A program made the translations under genes and the position numbers. A stretch of DNA of 41,454 nucleotides from Oopsacas minuta (lineage: Eukaryota; Porifera; Hexactinellida; Lyssacinosida; Leucopsacidae): contig JAKMXF010000078.1 in the NCBI GenBank assembly GCA_024704765.1, positions 1 to 41,454 of the forward strand, written 5' to 3'. Shown piece after piece: positions 9,881 to 19,895 of the stretch; position 1 is the first letter of the stretch; each line of letters begins with the position of its first letter. The notes under the pieces were generated by a model. That model was given only the letters and a program-made list of their open reading frames with translations. It made no database searches and was not told the origin of the DNA.

Positions 9881-10427
9881 TATAAAGGTGATCAATCCAC
9901 AAAAATTCCCTTAGTGGGTTATCACATACATTCTTGTTATTGAATATCCACAGAATTTGTCTTACTTGATTATTTTGAACACATTTACTAAGTGAGACGT
10001 TTGTATGTCGTCGTTCCTGGACTAGAGTGTACCGTAGTTACACTCTCTTGTTATATGAATTCCAAATAAATGGTAAATTTATATGACTTCTAGGGTTGTG
10101 TGGTTAATACGGATCCAGTTGTGATAATATTTCACAATGGGTATTCTAAATCAATAATTATTTAGCACTTGAAACTATAGTTATGAGTTGGTATAAAGAT
10201 AACTAATTTCCTGAAAATACATATTATCGCAGATAATATTTTCTTGGCAGTTTCTAGTACGTATAAATGTATGCGCTTAGATTGTATTTAGCAGATGACA
10301 TTATATAGTATTCTCCTTTTGGTTAACTTGCATATTGTCATTTAATCTCTTGAATTTAAAATCTGAATTTTACAGTGTCCAATTTTGGATAATCTAAGGA
10401 TAAAAGCGAATTCGAAACATCTTTTTC
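9881..10427. other. No gene recognised
   Basis: AT-rich lead-in to the integrase gene below. A small inverted pair GAGTGTA...TACACTC sits at 10025-10050. No TIR for the downstream element was identified. Confidence 0.4.
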
Positions 10428-11796
10428 AGATTCCCCAGAAACCCTTGATCAAGAAAGCACACTTAATGGTGAATTTTCCAAGAAACTGACAGAATAATTT
10501 CCTCTTGTCTCCGAAATCTCACCTGATGTGTTCACTCCTGGAGAATTGAGAGGTATTGCTGAACAAAAGGCGAAAATTCTCAGCGATCAGATGTACTTAT
10601 TGAATATCACATATTTAAGTTGGAAACAGCATCGAAAAGCAAATGAGCCAATACCTGAGCTAATTAGGTTGTCAATTGAGAATATCAAACCAAAAGCCAA
10701 AGAAAACCATAGACTGTTGAGAGGATTTATTCAGAAAAGACTATCCGAGTATATTCTTAAGGTGAGATAAATTTTCATTCAAAGAGCTAGTTTTCTAATC
10801 GAGATCTTAATATTATACTTTACACTTTAGGAAACAGTTAATGCTTACTTACTGAAAAAAGGAGAGAAAATTGTTTTATCAGATGGAATGTTACAAATTG
10901 TTATTGAATGCTACCACGACAAACAAAATCACCCCAAACTTACAGCACTTATTAAATCTATAAAATCTCATTTCCACATTTAGGGTGCAGAAAACGATCG
11001 TTTCAAGAATACCTATTCCGAGTAGAATTGTGAAATCTGCTTATCTAACATTACACTTCCCAAGCGAGGACATTACAAGCACATTAAACATTCTGTATTA
11101 TCGAACGTGTCCAAATTGATCTGACACAAATAGCTTTCGATAACGAAGATATTCTCTCAAGAAATGGCTATAAATGGGTCTTAACTATAATAGATTGTCT
11201 TTCAAAATTTACATGGGCTTACCCACTCAGATCAAAAGAATCAAAACCTATTTGTGATATCCTTTATGAACTGTTTTTCAAAGGAGTCCCAATGCTTCTA
11301 CAAAGTGATAACGGTGGTGAATTTGTCTCCAACCTCATAAAGATTATTATGCCTAAATTTGGTATCCAGCTCATCAATGGTTCGCCATATTCACCTATTA
11401 CTCAAGGACAAGTAGAAAGATTCAATAAATCACTCAAGCACTTACTCAAACAAGAGATTCAAATTGAATTATCTAAAGACAACATAGCAGGGGTAGAAAA
11501 CTGGAATCGTGAAATATTACCTAAATAATGGATGCTACATCCATAAGCAGCATAGGGCATTATCAAGAACTCCATGAGAAGTATATTATGCAAGGCCATC
11601 ACCTCATCCCCTTAAATCTATCATACAGTTCGAACCGTTTACAATGGTTGATGTAGATTCATGCTCTAATCTCAAAACTGAAAGTATTTCATCATTAGAC
11701 GACAATAGTTCAATGGATAACATGCGAATTCATTCGGATAAATGTCAAAGTATAATCATTCAAAATTTAACTCAAACTCGGAAAAATACAAGTTGA
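10428..11796 (+). pseudogene. KRBA2-like / Ginger-like integrase gene, spliced and decayed
   Basis: Exon 1 starts after TTTTTCAG and runs to 10761 with one in-frame TAA near 10497. Its N-terminal region includes FTPGELRGIAEQKAKIL. The intron (10762-10830, 69 bp) has AAG|GTGAGA and CTTTAG|GAAAC borders, joining ILK to ETVNAYLL in frame. Exon 2 has an H2C2-like part with stops, then a frame open from ~11090 to 11528 holding the retroviral-type integrase core: TIIDCLSKF, QSDNGGEF and GQVERFN, that is D, D and E with 35 residues between the last two. After a stop and frame shift the tail reads QHRALSRTP and a polar C-terminus to 11796. The catalytic triad is intact, but several stops and frameshifts disable the gene. 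KRBA2 and SCAND3 derive from similar integrases; exact superfamily is an inference. Confidence 0.8.
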
Positions 11797-13431
11797 AAAC
11801 CATCGAAAATATCTAAACAGCTTACTTTGTATAAAAATTTGAAATTGGAATGACTGCATACATGCACAATCCAAACATTTCGGGAAAGCTGAGAAAACGA
11901 AATCTTCATGAGTCCGTAAATGTAAAAGTGATAATTATAAAAATTAACTCATTCTTCCAATTAATGCTTCATTGAGTACAAGAACTTGAAAAAGGACATC
12001 AAACGTGTGTGGGTAAATAATGATGATCTTGTCAAAATTGGCAATGAAAAAAGATGGAAATTAATGACCTCATTTTTCAAGGTAAAGATAGAATTTCCCC
12101 TTTGTCTGAACAATTTAACCGAATTAAGTACAATAAGTTGTTATTCGAATTCGAACAGATCACTGCAGATAAATGGTGTAACGCTCGAAAAACGTTCCAA
12201 AACCTTAGACTAACGACTTATGAAGATGATCAAAAAAGATTTATTGGCTTAGGCGAGATTAGTGCAACAAATCATGAAAACGGAGAAAGCGAAATGAAAT
12301 TAATCAAGAACCACTTTTTGAAGTTTTTGACGGATTGTTTGTTGAGTTTTGTGCTGATTCACATACTATTAACATATTCACAAACTCCGAATCTACTCTA
12401 CTAAACTGAAATATCTTGCTCATCAAGGGTTCAAAGAATACCTTGGTATTTTAAAACTCTGGTATCGTAAAAGAATACAAGATGAATGTGGAATATATTT
12501 TAGCAAGCTATCACTAACTTTGGATCCTTTGACACTTATCGATGTGAAGAACGCATTCATTCGGGTAATATACTCATGACTGCAGTTTTCGGTTGTTGAA
12601 ATTTCATTACAATCAACAAACTGAAATAAGAAAGAGTGGCCCACTTATCAATGGTAATGATACTCTTTTTCAATTCAAAACCAATGAGCGTTTTACGAAA
12701 CGCAACCATATATTTTCAGATACCGGTAATGAGCTCACCGCAGATTCAACATATGATGATAAAAATGTTGACAATTTACTCACTTCTCAAAATCAGAAAA
12801 TTTGTTTGTTTTAATTCCTTTAAAACTGATACATTCCTCAAGTCCAGATAGTATTCTGAACTAATCTGAAATTCCTTCCATAACCAATACTACGGATGCA
12901 GATTTCATAATACCGCCAGCCAAAAATCCAAAGAAAATTACTAAGCTAACAGGAAAACTTCTATGCGACCAATCAGAAGAAGGCCAAATTTATCAAAGTG
13001 TACAATATATAACCAATAGGACGAGATCTTCGAACTCCAGTAATTACTATTTTTACCAATAGATAACACTGGTCAACTACGAAATTTCTTCTTGAATGAT
13101 TTTGATATTTTCTAGAACAAAAAACTGCGATAATTCTAAATTTGCCTTCAATTTTTCACCTATACGTCAGGATTTTCGTTTTCAATAAATTTGATTTATT
13201 CCATTTCCATAGATATTTGGTGCTAAATTTATCATAATTATTATTTCATGAAAACTATTTAGTACTTTGAGTCTTCTTTCACAAGACTTTTATACTACCT
13301 TGAACTAATATACTATATGCAATGTAACCTCATAGGACCTCATAGGTCGGCACTAACTTTAACTAACTTAATGTATTTATCTACATTCATGTACATTTTA
13401 GATATTTTGTTTCCTATTCTTTCTACAATCA
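11797..13431 (+). other. Coding-like remnants of unknown identity
   Basis: Two stretches look like decayed coding sequence: 12054-12300 (with SPLSEQFNRIKYNKLLFEFE and DKWCNARKTFQNL) and 12406-12579 (starting LKYLAHQGFKEYLGIL and including LKLWYRKRIQDECG). They are in different frames with stops between. A third short frame at 12620-12814 is polar. I recognise no family; they could be a second gene of the integrase-bearing element or an unrelated dead gene. The part 12815-13431 shows no gene. Confidence 0.35.
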
Positions 13432-15115
13432 ATGCATCGCAAATGTGAAAATAATCCTGACTGTTTTTGTTATATTTGTGGTAGCTACATGTTGGATAGT
13501 ATGTTCAAGAAAATGACCCCGTTTATTATGGAACAATACTATCTGTATTTCGGTTGTAAAGTCGGAGACCAAGACAAAGTATGGGCCCCTCACTATGCTT
13601 GTCATACATGTTGTAATATCTTCGTCAAATGGTCAAAGGGAAATTTATAAGCTATGCCATTGTGTTCAATGGCCTGGAGGGAACAAAGAAACCATTCAGA
13701 TGGCTACTACTTTTGTTCTGTAAAAGTTCAAGGGCATCCTAAAAAGACTAAATCTAGGATAACATACCTAAATTTGCCTTCAGCTTTGCGCCCTGTAGCA
13801 CATGGCTTGGGAATTCTTGTGCCTAAAGCTCTTGTCGCATCTAAAGTCCAGGATTGTGTTGATAGTGAATCTGAAGATCAGTTTGATACATCTTTTGAGA
13901 TGCAAAGTGATACCCCAAAGCTATTTTCACAAGAGGACTTGAATGATTAGTCAGGGATCTTGACCTGTCGAAGGAATCAGCTATACTTTTAGGTTCGAGA
14001 CTTAAAGAAAGAAACTTCTAGAAGCAAGAACTACGTTTTACTGGTATAGGAATATAGAGAGCAGGAATTTGAGCCTTTCTTTCAATGGACAATGACTTAG
14101 TTTATTGCAATAATATTCAAGACTTGATTTTATCCATGGGAATGAACTATGATCCCAATGTAACCTCTGAAAAGTAACTAAGAAGATTCTCTTCGGAGTT
14201 TCGCCAGGAGGAAATGTTGCCTTTGTGACACAGCAGTTAGGGTTACGCGCATTCAGTTACCCTTTGAGCAAATTATGAAACCATGAAGTTATTCCTTGAT
14301 ATACTCAAGTATGAAGAGCATAAGTGGCAAATTTGTGGTGATCTAAAAGTTATTACTCTCCTACCTTTTGGTCAGCAAGGTGGTTATACAAAGAATCCTT
14401 GCTTTCTTTGCTTATGGGATAGCCGAGCGGACTCTCAACATTATTCAAGGCAAGAATGGCCAACAAGAACCGAATATATCCCAGGAAGGGAAAATGTGAG
14501 ATCTATTCCTCTAGTCGATCCCCAGATGGTCATATTACCCCCGCTCCATATCAAACTTGGTCTAATGAAGAGTTTAGTAAGAGCCCTAAATAGGGAAGGT
14601 GCTGCATTTAGGCATCTTTCTATCAAATTTCCAGCTATAAGTGAGGCCAAGTTAAAGCAGGTATTTTTGTGGGACCACAAATGCGTCAATTATTCCGGGA
14701 TCCTCAGTTTGAGGCAGTGCAGAATACCGTAGAAAGAAATGCCTGGACATCTTTCAACAATGTGGTAGAAAACATTTTGGGAAATAAGAAAGCAGAAAAC
14801 TACCAAGAACTTGTTCAAAACAATGCTTGCTAACTATGAATCACTTGGCTATAGAATGAGCATAAAGATTCACTTTCTACATTCGCATTTAAATTATTTT
14901 CCTGAAAATCTCGGTGCCTTAAGTGAGAAACAAGGTGAACGGTTTCATCAGGACATTCGTGAAATGGAGTAAAGATACCAAGGCAAATGGAATACAAGTA
15001 TGATGGGAGGCTATTGCTGAAGTGTAAAAAGGGACTGCGATACAGCTCACAATCGAATGTCAAGAAAACGGCGTTTCATTCCATATGTTCCATGTCAAAG
15101 CTGTTAGGGATTAAT
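13432..15115 (+). pseudogene. Decayed member of an unclassified arthropod repeat-family gene
   Basis: The frame starts with RKCENNPDCFCYICG and a Cys-rich region (YICG, ACHTCC) plus LYFGCKVGDQDK. After a stop at 13648 it continues PLCSMAWREQ, YYFCSVKVQG and LPSALRPVAHGLGI. Following a ruined middle, 14283-14690 reads GDLKVITLLPFGQQGGYTK, CFLCLWDSRAD, LPPLHIKLGLMKSLVRALN, then shifts frame at ~14660 to VGPQMRQLFRDP and HFLHSHLNYFPENLGALSE, then GERFHQDIREME and a basic tail. I recall this motif order from many uncharacterised arthropod and cnidarian proteins, often present in high copy, but no domain name or function. It has many stops and is dead here. Confidence 0.7.
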
Positions 15116-15781
15116 AGCTGATCGCTTACAATTTCCAAGTCAAATAGTAATAGTGTTGTTGTTTAAGAGTTCTGATTACAATCATAAATTCAATCATGGG
15201 TATTTTATACTTCATACCAGATTGATATATCAAAGGCATGATATATGTATATGTATCACGGGTCTCTGAAATCGTGACTTGAGTAAAAAAATACGGACTT
15301 CACGAAATTTACAGAATAAAAAACGTACAACGATTAATGGGAACTCGTGTTGTTGTTATATGGGTTCGAAAAATATACTTTTAGATTGTTCTTTGGGTTT
15401 GAAACATCATCGTACGATTTTTTAAATAAATATTTTCCTTGAAGTCAAAGAAATTTGAAAAATTGATTTTCGAAAAATCTGGACGTGTAGATAACAAATG
15501 AATGCCATATTTGAAATCAGCATTAAAAATTGGTCAAGAAAAGTTTAAATACATCGAGGAAGAAATTGGAATTTGAAAAACGTTGCCAAGTATAATGAAT
15601 GGAGAACTTTGAAATGTAAGATACTCTTAGATTTTCAAAAGCTAATTATTTTTCTTCTGTAGGGATAATTCCTCAGAAATTCATGGTAGATGATTGCATT
15701 CCTGAAGAAAAATATCAATAGTTGCAGATGTAAACTTCCTATTCAGGGCACTTGCTTGGTGGTTATCAGCAAATGAAGATA
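15116..15781. other. AT-rich 3' flank, no gene recognised
   Basis: Nothing coding was recognised between the dead repeat-family gene and the mariner. It may include the 3' non-coding part of the upstream element. Confidence 0.4.
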
Positions 15782-15783
15782 TA

Positions 15784-17090
15784 CTAGGGTCAATCCAAAA
15801 GTTTTGTCATACACAAAAAGTATTATAACAAATTTAACCAAACTTTCACAGTTTCTCAAAGTAACGACCATAACAATCTATGCAAAGTTACATACGAACT
15901 TTGGTTGACAGCTTTGTTGATACGGTAAAAAGGAGACCGTCCGAGGTTTCCCCGGAGAAGTTTACGGTCTGCTCGGAGAAGTCCTGAGACAAACCTTATT
16001 CCACGGATCTTTTCCTTGATTGTTGGGAACAAGAAAAAGTCGCATGGAGCTAAATCTGGACTGTAAGGTGGATGCGATGCAAACTGGACCGAATTTTCAG
16101 CCAGGAAGTCCAATGTTTTGGCTGCTGTGTGTGCAGATACATTATCGTGGTGAAGGAGAAGTCCTCTGATACCGGTCTTAGGGTGACGAGAACACCAAGC
16201 TTCGAAATCCTTGAGCAGGAAATTGTTAATGTGCTAATCAGCATTGACAGTACGACGATCCTCGAGAGGAATTATTGCTACTGGGCTAGTCTTACAGAAA
16301 AAAGCAGCCACTATCTTCTTCCCAACGCTGCGAGCTCGGCGAACTTTAACAGGGGGATCTTCGCCAGGACACACACAGATTGAAGATCGCCGCTTTGTTT
16401 CCGGATCGTGCTGATAGATCCATGTCTCATCGCATGTTAGTATGTCGTAAACTCGTTTAGACTCTCCTCCTTTAAATTTCTTAAGCATAAACTTGCACCA
16501 TTCTACCCTTGCCTCTAATCGCATTTCAGAGAGATTATGAGGGATCCATCAGGCCGCAAGCCTTCTGACACCAAGATAATCATGCAGAATAGTATTGATG
16601 GCGGCTTTCCCGATCTTTAGGGTCTCAGCAAACTGCGCATAGTTAATGCGGCTATCCTCTCTCATTAATGTCTCGTCAGCAGCAATAGTCTCTGGAGTGA
16701 CGGCGGTTGAAGGTTGCCCAGACCTAGCCTCATCTTGTAGTGACGTTCTCTCCCTCCTGAAATCTAGATACCAACGCTCCACTGTACGCTTAGATGGAGC
16801 TTGATCTTGGAAAGCTTCCACCAAGTTATCATGACACTGCTCCACTGATATCTTACGCATAAAGTCATAAAACATCATGGCTCTAAAATCCCTTCATTCC
16901 AGTTCCATTCAGTAATAATAAATCTGTATATAGGCTTATGGATATAATAGCGTTACTCAGGAAATAAGTGTTGAATATTACTTAAATTAATAGTAGAATC
17001 ATTATATATATCTAAGTATATAGTGTTGTATATATTTGATTGAAGACAAAACAGAACCTTTGTACGACAAAACTTTTGGACTGACCCTCG
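15784..17090 (-). mobile_element. Full-length mariner element (1.3 kb)
   Basis: The ends are CTAGGGTCAATCCAAAAG and, inverted, CGAGGGTCAGTCCAAAAG, continuing similarly for GTTTTGTC. TA flanks both sides (15782-15783 and 17091-17092). The length of 1,307 bp is normal for mariner. Its TIR differs from that of the CAGGGCGTTC family at 8802, so it is a separate lineage. Confidence 0.93.
15786..16878 (-). pseudogene. mariner transposase, DD34D, two nonsense codons and one frameshift
   Basis: A single frame runs from the ATG at 16878 down to about 15950. It has an N-terminal helix-turn-helix (SVEQCHDNLVEAF, SKRTVERWYLDFR), the DEARSGQPS linker, a second helix pair and WIPHNLSEMR. The catalytic residues are visible: CDETWIYQHD, HHDNVSAHTA and YSPDLAPCDFF, with 34 residues between the last two Asp. 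In-frame stops are TGA at ~16547 (just before WIPH) and TAG at ~16232 (after NAD). Past GIRFV the frame shifts, and the usual C-terminal motif DCYGRYFEKL appears in another frame. The two nonsense changes are each one transition from a sense codon, so inactivation looks recent. Confidence 0.88.
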
Positions 17091-17092
17091 TA

Positions 17093-17265
17093 CATGATAG
17101 AATTCGCAAGGAAGTATTAGCCTTTATGAGTACATCTTCCCTATGTGGTAAATATGTTGAGATAAAACATGAACAAAAGATAAGTGAATATTTTCTAAGA
17201 CGAACATGCCAGCAACAACAGTTTGGGCTAGTGAAGTTGAATTATTTTCTTCTGCAATATGATTA
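17093..17265. other. Spacer between two mariner elements
   Basis: An unrecognised short frame covers most of this spacer; no motif was found. Confidence 0.35.
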
Positions 17266-17401
17266 CTAGGGCGTCCAATAAGTCTTGCGCGTGATATTAT
17301 AGAATGTGATACAAACACTATACACACTAATTCACTATATTATTTATTCAAAGTAATCCCCTCCTGCAGATACACAAAGTTTTAACCTTCCACCCACATG
17401 T
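17266..17401 (-). mobile_element. mariner 3' end, inverted, cut at an N
   Basis: These 136 bases are the reverse complement of 9292-9427 with a single difference. The end CTAGGGCGTCC follows TA at 17264-17265. The element should continue into its transposase but the N at 17402 replaces it with unrelated sequence, which marks a contig boundary. Confidence 0.85.
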
Positions 17402-17402
17402 N

Positions 17403-17538
17403 ATTATGCCACAACCCTAATGAATTTATTTTCTCGACTATATACTTGTAATTCGGGAAATGTTCCTTCAATATTATTTCATTATTGCCTACTGTAGTTA
17501 TTAAGGAGCCATAGGAATATAATTCTGATATAGATTAA
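17403..17538 (+). repeat. 136-bp exact direct repeat abutting an N (copy 1)
   Basis: It is identical to 32118-32253. This copy starts immediately after the N at 17402, while the other ends immediately before the N at 32254. This is what overlapping contig ends look like; see the findings. Confidence 0.95.
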
Positions 17539-18060
17539 AGAATATATATTTCACCATATTTCTAACTATATGTTTACCCATTTTATAATTAGTGTTTCCT
17601 TATGCAAGTAAGAAAGTTTGTTTGGCAAAAGATCTGTCAACTATGAGCAACTTTTTTTGTAAAGTCTCAACTTCTTTCTAATTCACAATTACCAAATATT
17701 GACTCAACAGATGTAGTTCCACATTCAGCAATTCTCATTGCATACATAATATTTGTATGAGGAACACAATTATTTTGGAATACCTTAGACTGCTTGTGAA
17801 GATTGGTTAAATTGGTCATGGAGATTAAGCCTGACATATAAATCGCATAAATTGCATACATCACTATAGAATATTTGTTGATATTTGGTTAAAACACTAC
17901 ATATTTAGAAATACTGGCTGTTATTGTATAATTACAATTTGTCAAAATAATGGAATAAACTAAAATGATCAAGTAAAAGTGCATAATCCAATATCTGAAT
18001 AATTTGACGGTTGGGTAGGCAGCATGCTCCGCTCCACCATATTTTCTAGATCCGTCCCTG
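17403..18060 (+). mobile_element. Right half of a non-autonomous hAT element split by assembly
   Basis: Position 18060 ends a terminus that reads, inverted, CAGGGACGGATCTAG, matching CAGTGGCGGATCTAT at 32007. The eight bases after it (CCTTTAGT) match seven of the eight before 32007 (CCTTTGGT), as expected for a hAT target duplication. Joined through the shared 136 bp the element would be ~770 bp. No ORF of note is inside. Confidence 0.75.
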
Positions 18061-18169
18061 CCTTTAGTTCCATTCAGAAGATCATGGGTGGCTTGAAAAT
18101 CACCCACATCCTTGGGATAGTGAGGTTACTCCCATCGAGTTCTATTCTTTTGCATTTGGTGTTAGGTGA

Positions 18170-19200
18170 AGTAGGCTAACTACACCTCAGTGACAGGCTC
18201 TACTATCAATACTTGGCTGATATGTATGCTAAACTAGAGCAATTGAGACTAAATCCTGTTAATTTTGATCATAAGATTAGAGTTGATCTATTCGGTGGAC
18301 TTAAGCATGCAGTCTCTGCTAGATATATTAATATTGAAGAATTTGGTAGAAAAGTAATATACCTTCTTCCTTCACAGCTAGTCCTAGGTAGAAGTATAAT
18401 TGTATGAAGACAGCATGTCCATAGTCAGGCACTTCGGTAAGCCTCATTTATTCATTACATTTACTTATAACCAAGATTGGAATGAGATAACAGCTGCTCT
18501 TATGCTAAATAAAAAGTGACTGATCGCACAGATTTGATAGTTTGGGTATTTATATGAGATTTCATGTCTTCCTAAATAATATCTGCGTGAAACATTTACT
18601 ACTGAGGTCTAAAACAATTGTATACACTATTGAAGTTCAAAACATGTCCTACCTCATGCACTTACCTTCGTGATTTTAACAGAACAAGATAAACCCAGAG
18701 ATATTGATTTAGATAAAATTGTATGTGCAGAAAATCATACCCTAAAAAGTCACTTGGATTATATAATATCGTGAACCTTTGTAAGATGCATGCATAGTCC
18801 ATGCGGAGTATTATGGAAACACGCTCCATGCATGAGCGATAGTAAATGCAGTAAACAATCCCAGAAGGAATTTGCCGAATTTACTACTCCTGGTAATGAT
18901 AGCTACCCAGTATTTAAACGTAGTAATGCAATAGTATGGTTAAAGTATGTGGTCTTGAACTAGAAAACCTATGTGTAATTTCATATACTCTGACTAATCA
19001 TCTGAAGTACAATGCTCATATTAATGTTGAGATATGTACTACAGTTAGTGCAGAACGTATGATAGGCCTATGGTAGAATTACATGCAGGAGAGATTACTG
19101 AAGTAGTAAGAAGGAAGTAGGCAAGATTACAAATTACCTAGCAACTAAATACGTATCTGCCACCGAAGCTTGCTACCGGTTCATTAGGTTTATATAAAAT
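18170..19200 (+). pseudogene. Helitron Rep/helicase-like N-terminal region, decayed
   Basis: Helitrons move by rolling-circle replication using a Rep nuclease fused to a helicase. The order of motifs here is that of the helitron helicase-like domain: YLADMYAKLEQLRLN, EEFGRKVIYLLPSQLVLG, then (shifted) KPHLFITFTYNQDWNEI, LPHALTF, DIDLDKIVCAEN, HSPCGVLW, PCMSDSKCSKQ, SYPVFKR, YNAHINVEIC and KYVSATEACYR. The two-histidine Rep motif normally reads PHAH; here it is PHAL (~18651-18663), so the second metal-binding His is lost. Frameshifts and stops are frequent. The downstream helicase domain and Helitron ends (5' TC, 3' hairpin-CTRR) were not found. Confidence 0.85.
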
Positions 19201-19584
19201 CTATTATTTGAGGACAGGAGCAGATACTGCTTTATCTTATATTTAAATCTTGTTGTGCTTCTTTGATACTAGATAAACATTTGGGGGAATTTGTTCAAAA
19301 TGTAAGCCGAGAGGCGGCTTTTGTCATTAAGTTATGGTATTTTCTACCAATAATAACGTCCTTAAATTCTGCAGGAAATTAATCACTAAATTGAATATCT
19401 CTTTTTAACACACTTTTCTAATTCTACCAAAATTTCCACATAATCAAGTGACAAGATAGTCACTATAAGTATTATCTCTACTGGTCATACCACGAGTCTC
19501 AAACTCGTCAATAAGTAATAAACTAATGGAATCACTCAAGATAACACTACGCAAAAACACAATTGTTTTCCAAACATCCGGTAA
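19201..19584. other. No gene recognised
   Basis: AT-rich decayed flank of the Helitron remnant. I looked for Helitron helicase motifs and saw none. Confidence 0.4.
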
Positions 19585-19785
19585 ACTTATGTAGGGGTTC
19601 TTTTAGGGGTGCCTCCCCTCAAAATGGAAATTTTTATCTTTAATTTTGAAGAGGTCCTCTCTATTTGGGGGTGTTCCCCCGACAAATTTTATAGTGATCT
19701 ATAATCCTGAGGCCTCTCAAGTTTCAGGGTGCCCCCTCCCCAAATTCAATATTGTGATTTATTGTTCAGTTTGGTGTTTTAACCA
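19585..19785 (+). repeat. Dispersed CCCCTCC-type repeat, copy 2
   Basis: The second copy of the repeat at 9690-9880, with the same order of TATAATCCTGAGGCCTC, GGGTGCCCCCTCCCC and TTATTGTTCAG blocks and one extra GGGTGTTCCCCC sub-block on its left. Confidence 0.65.
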
Positions 19786-19895
19786 TTATTTTAAATATGG
19801 AGAGTTTTCCCTATAAACTATATATGTGCAACTCACTTTCTAGTTATCAAAATTTCAACCACCAGATGTTGTCTATATATATATAGTGAGAAATA

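Noticed and set aside
14441-14689. Minus-strand frame of 82 codons
   Set aside because: It is the antisense of the recognised repeat-family gene at 13432-15115.
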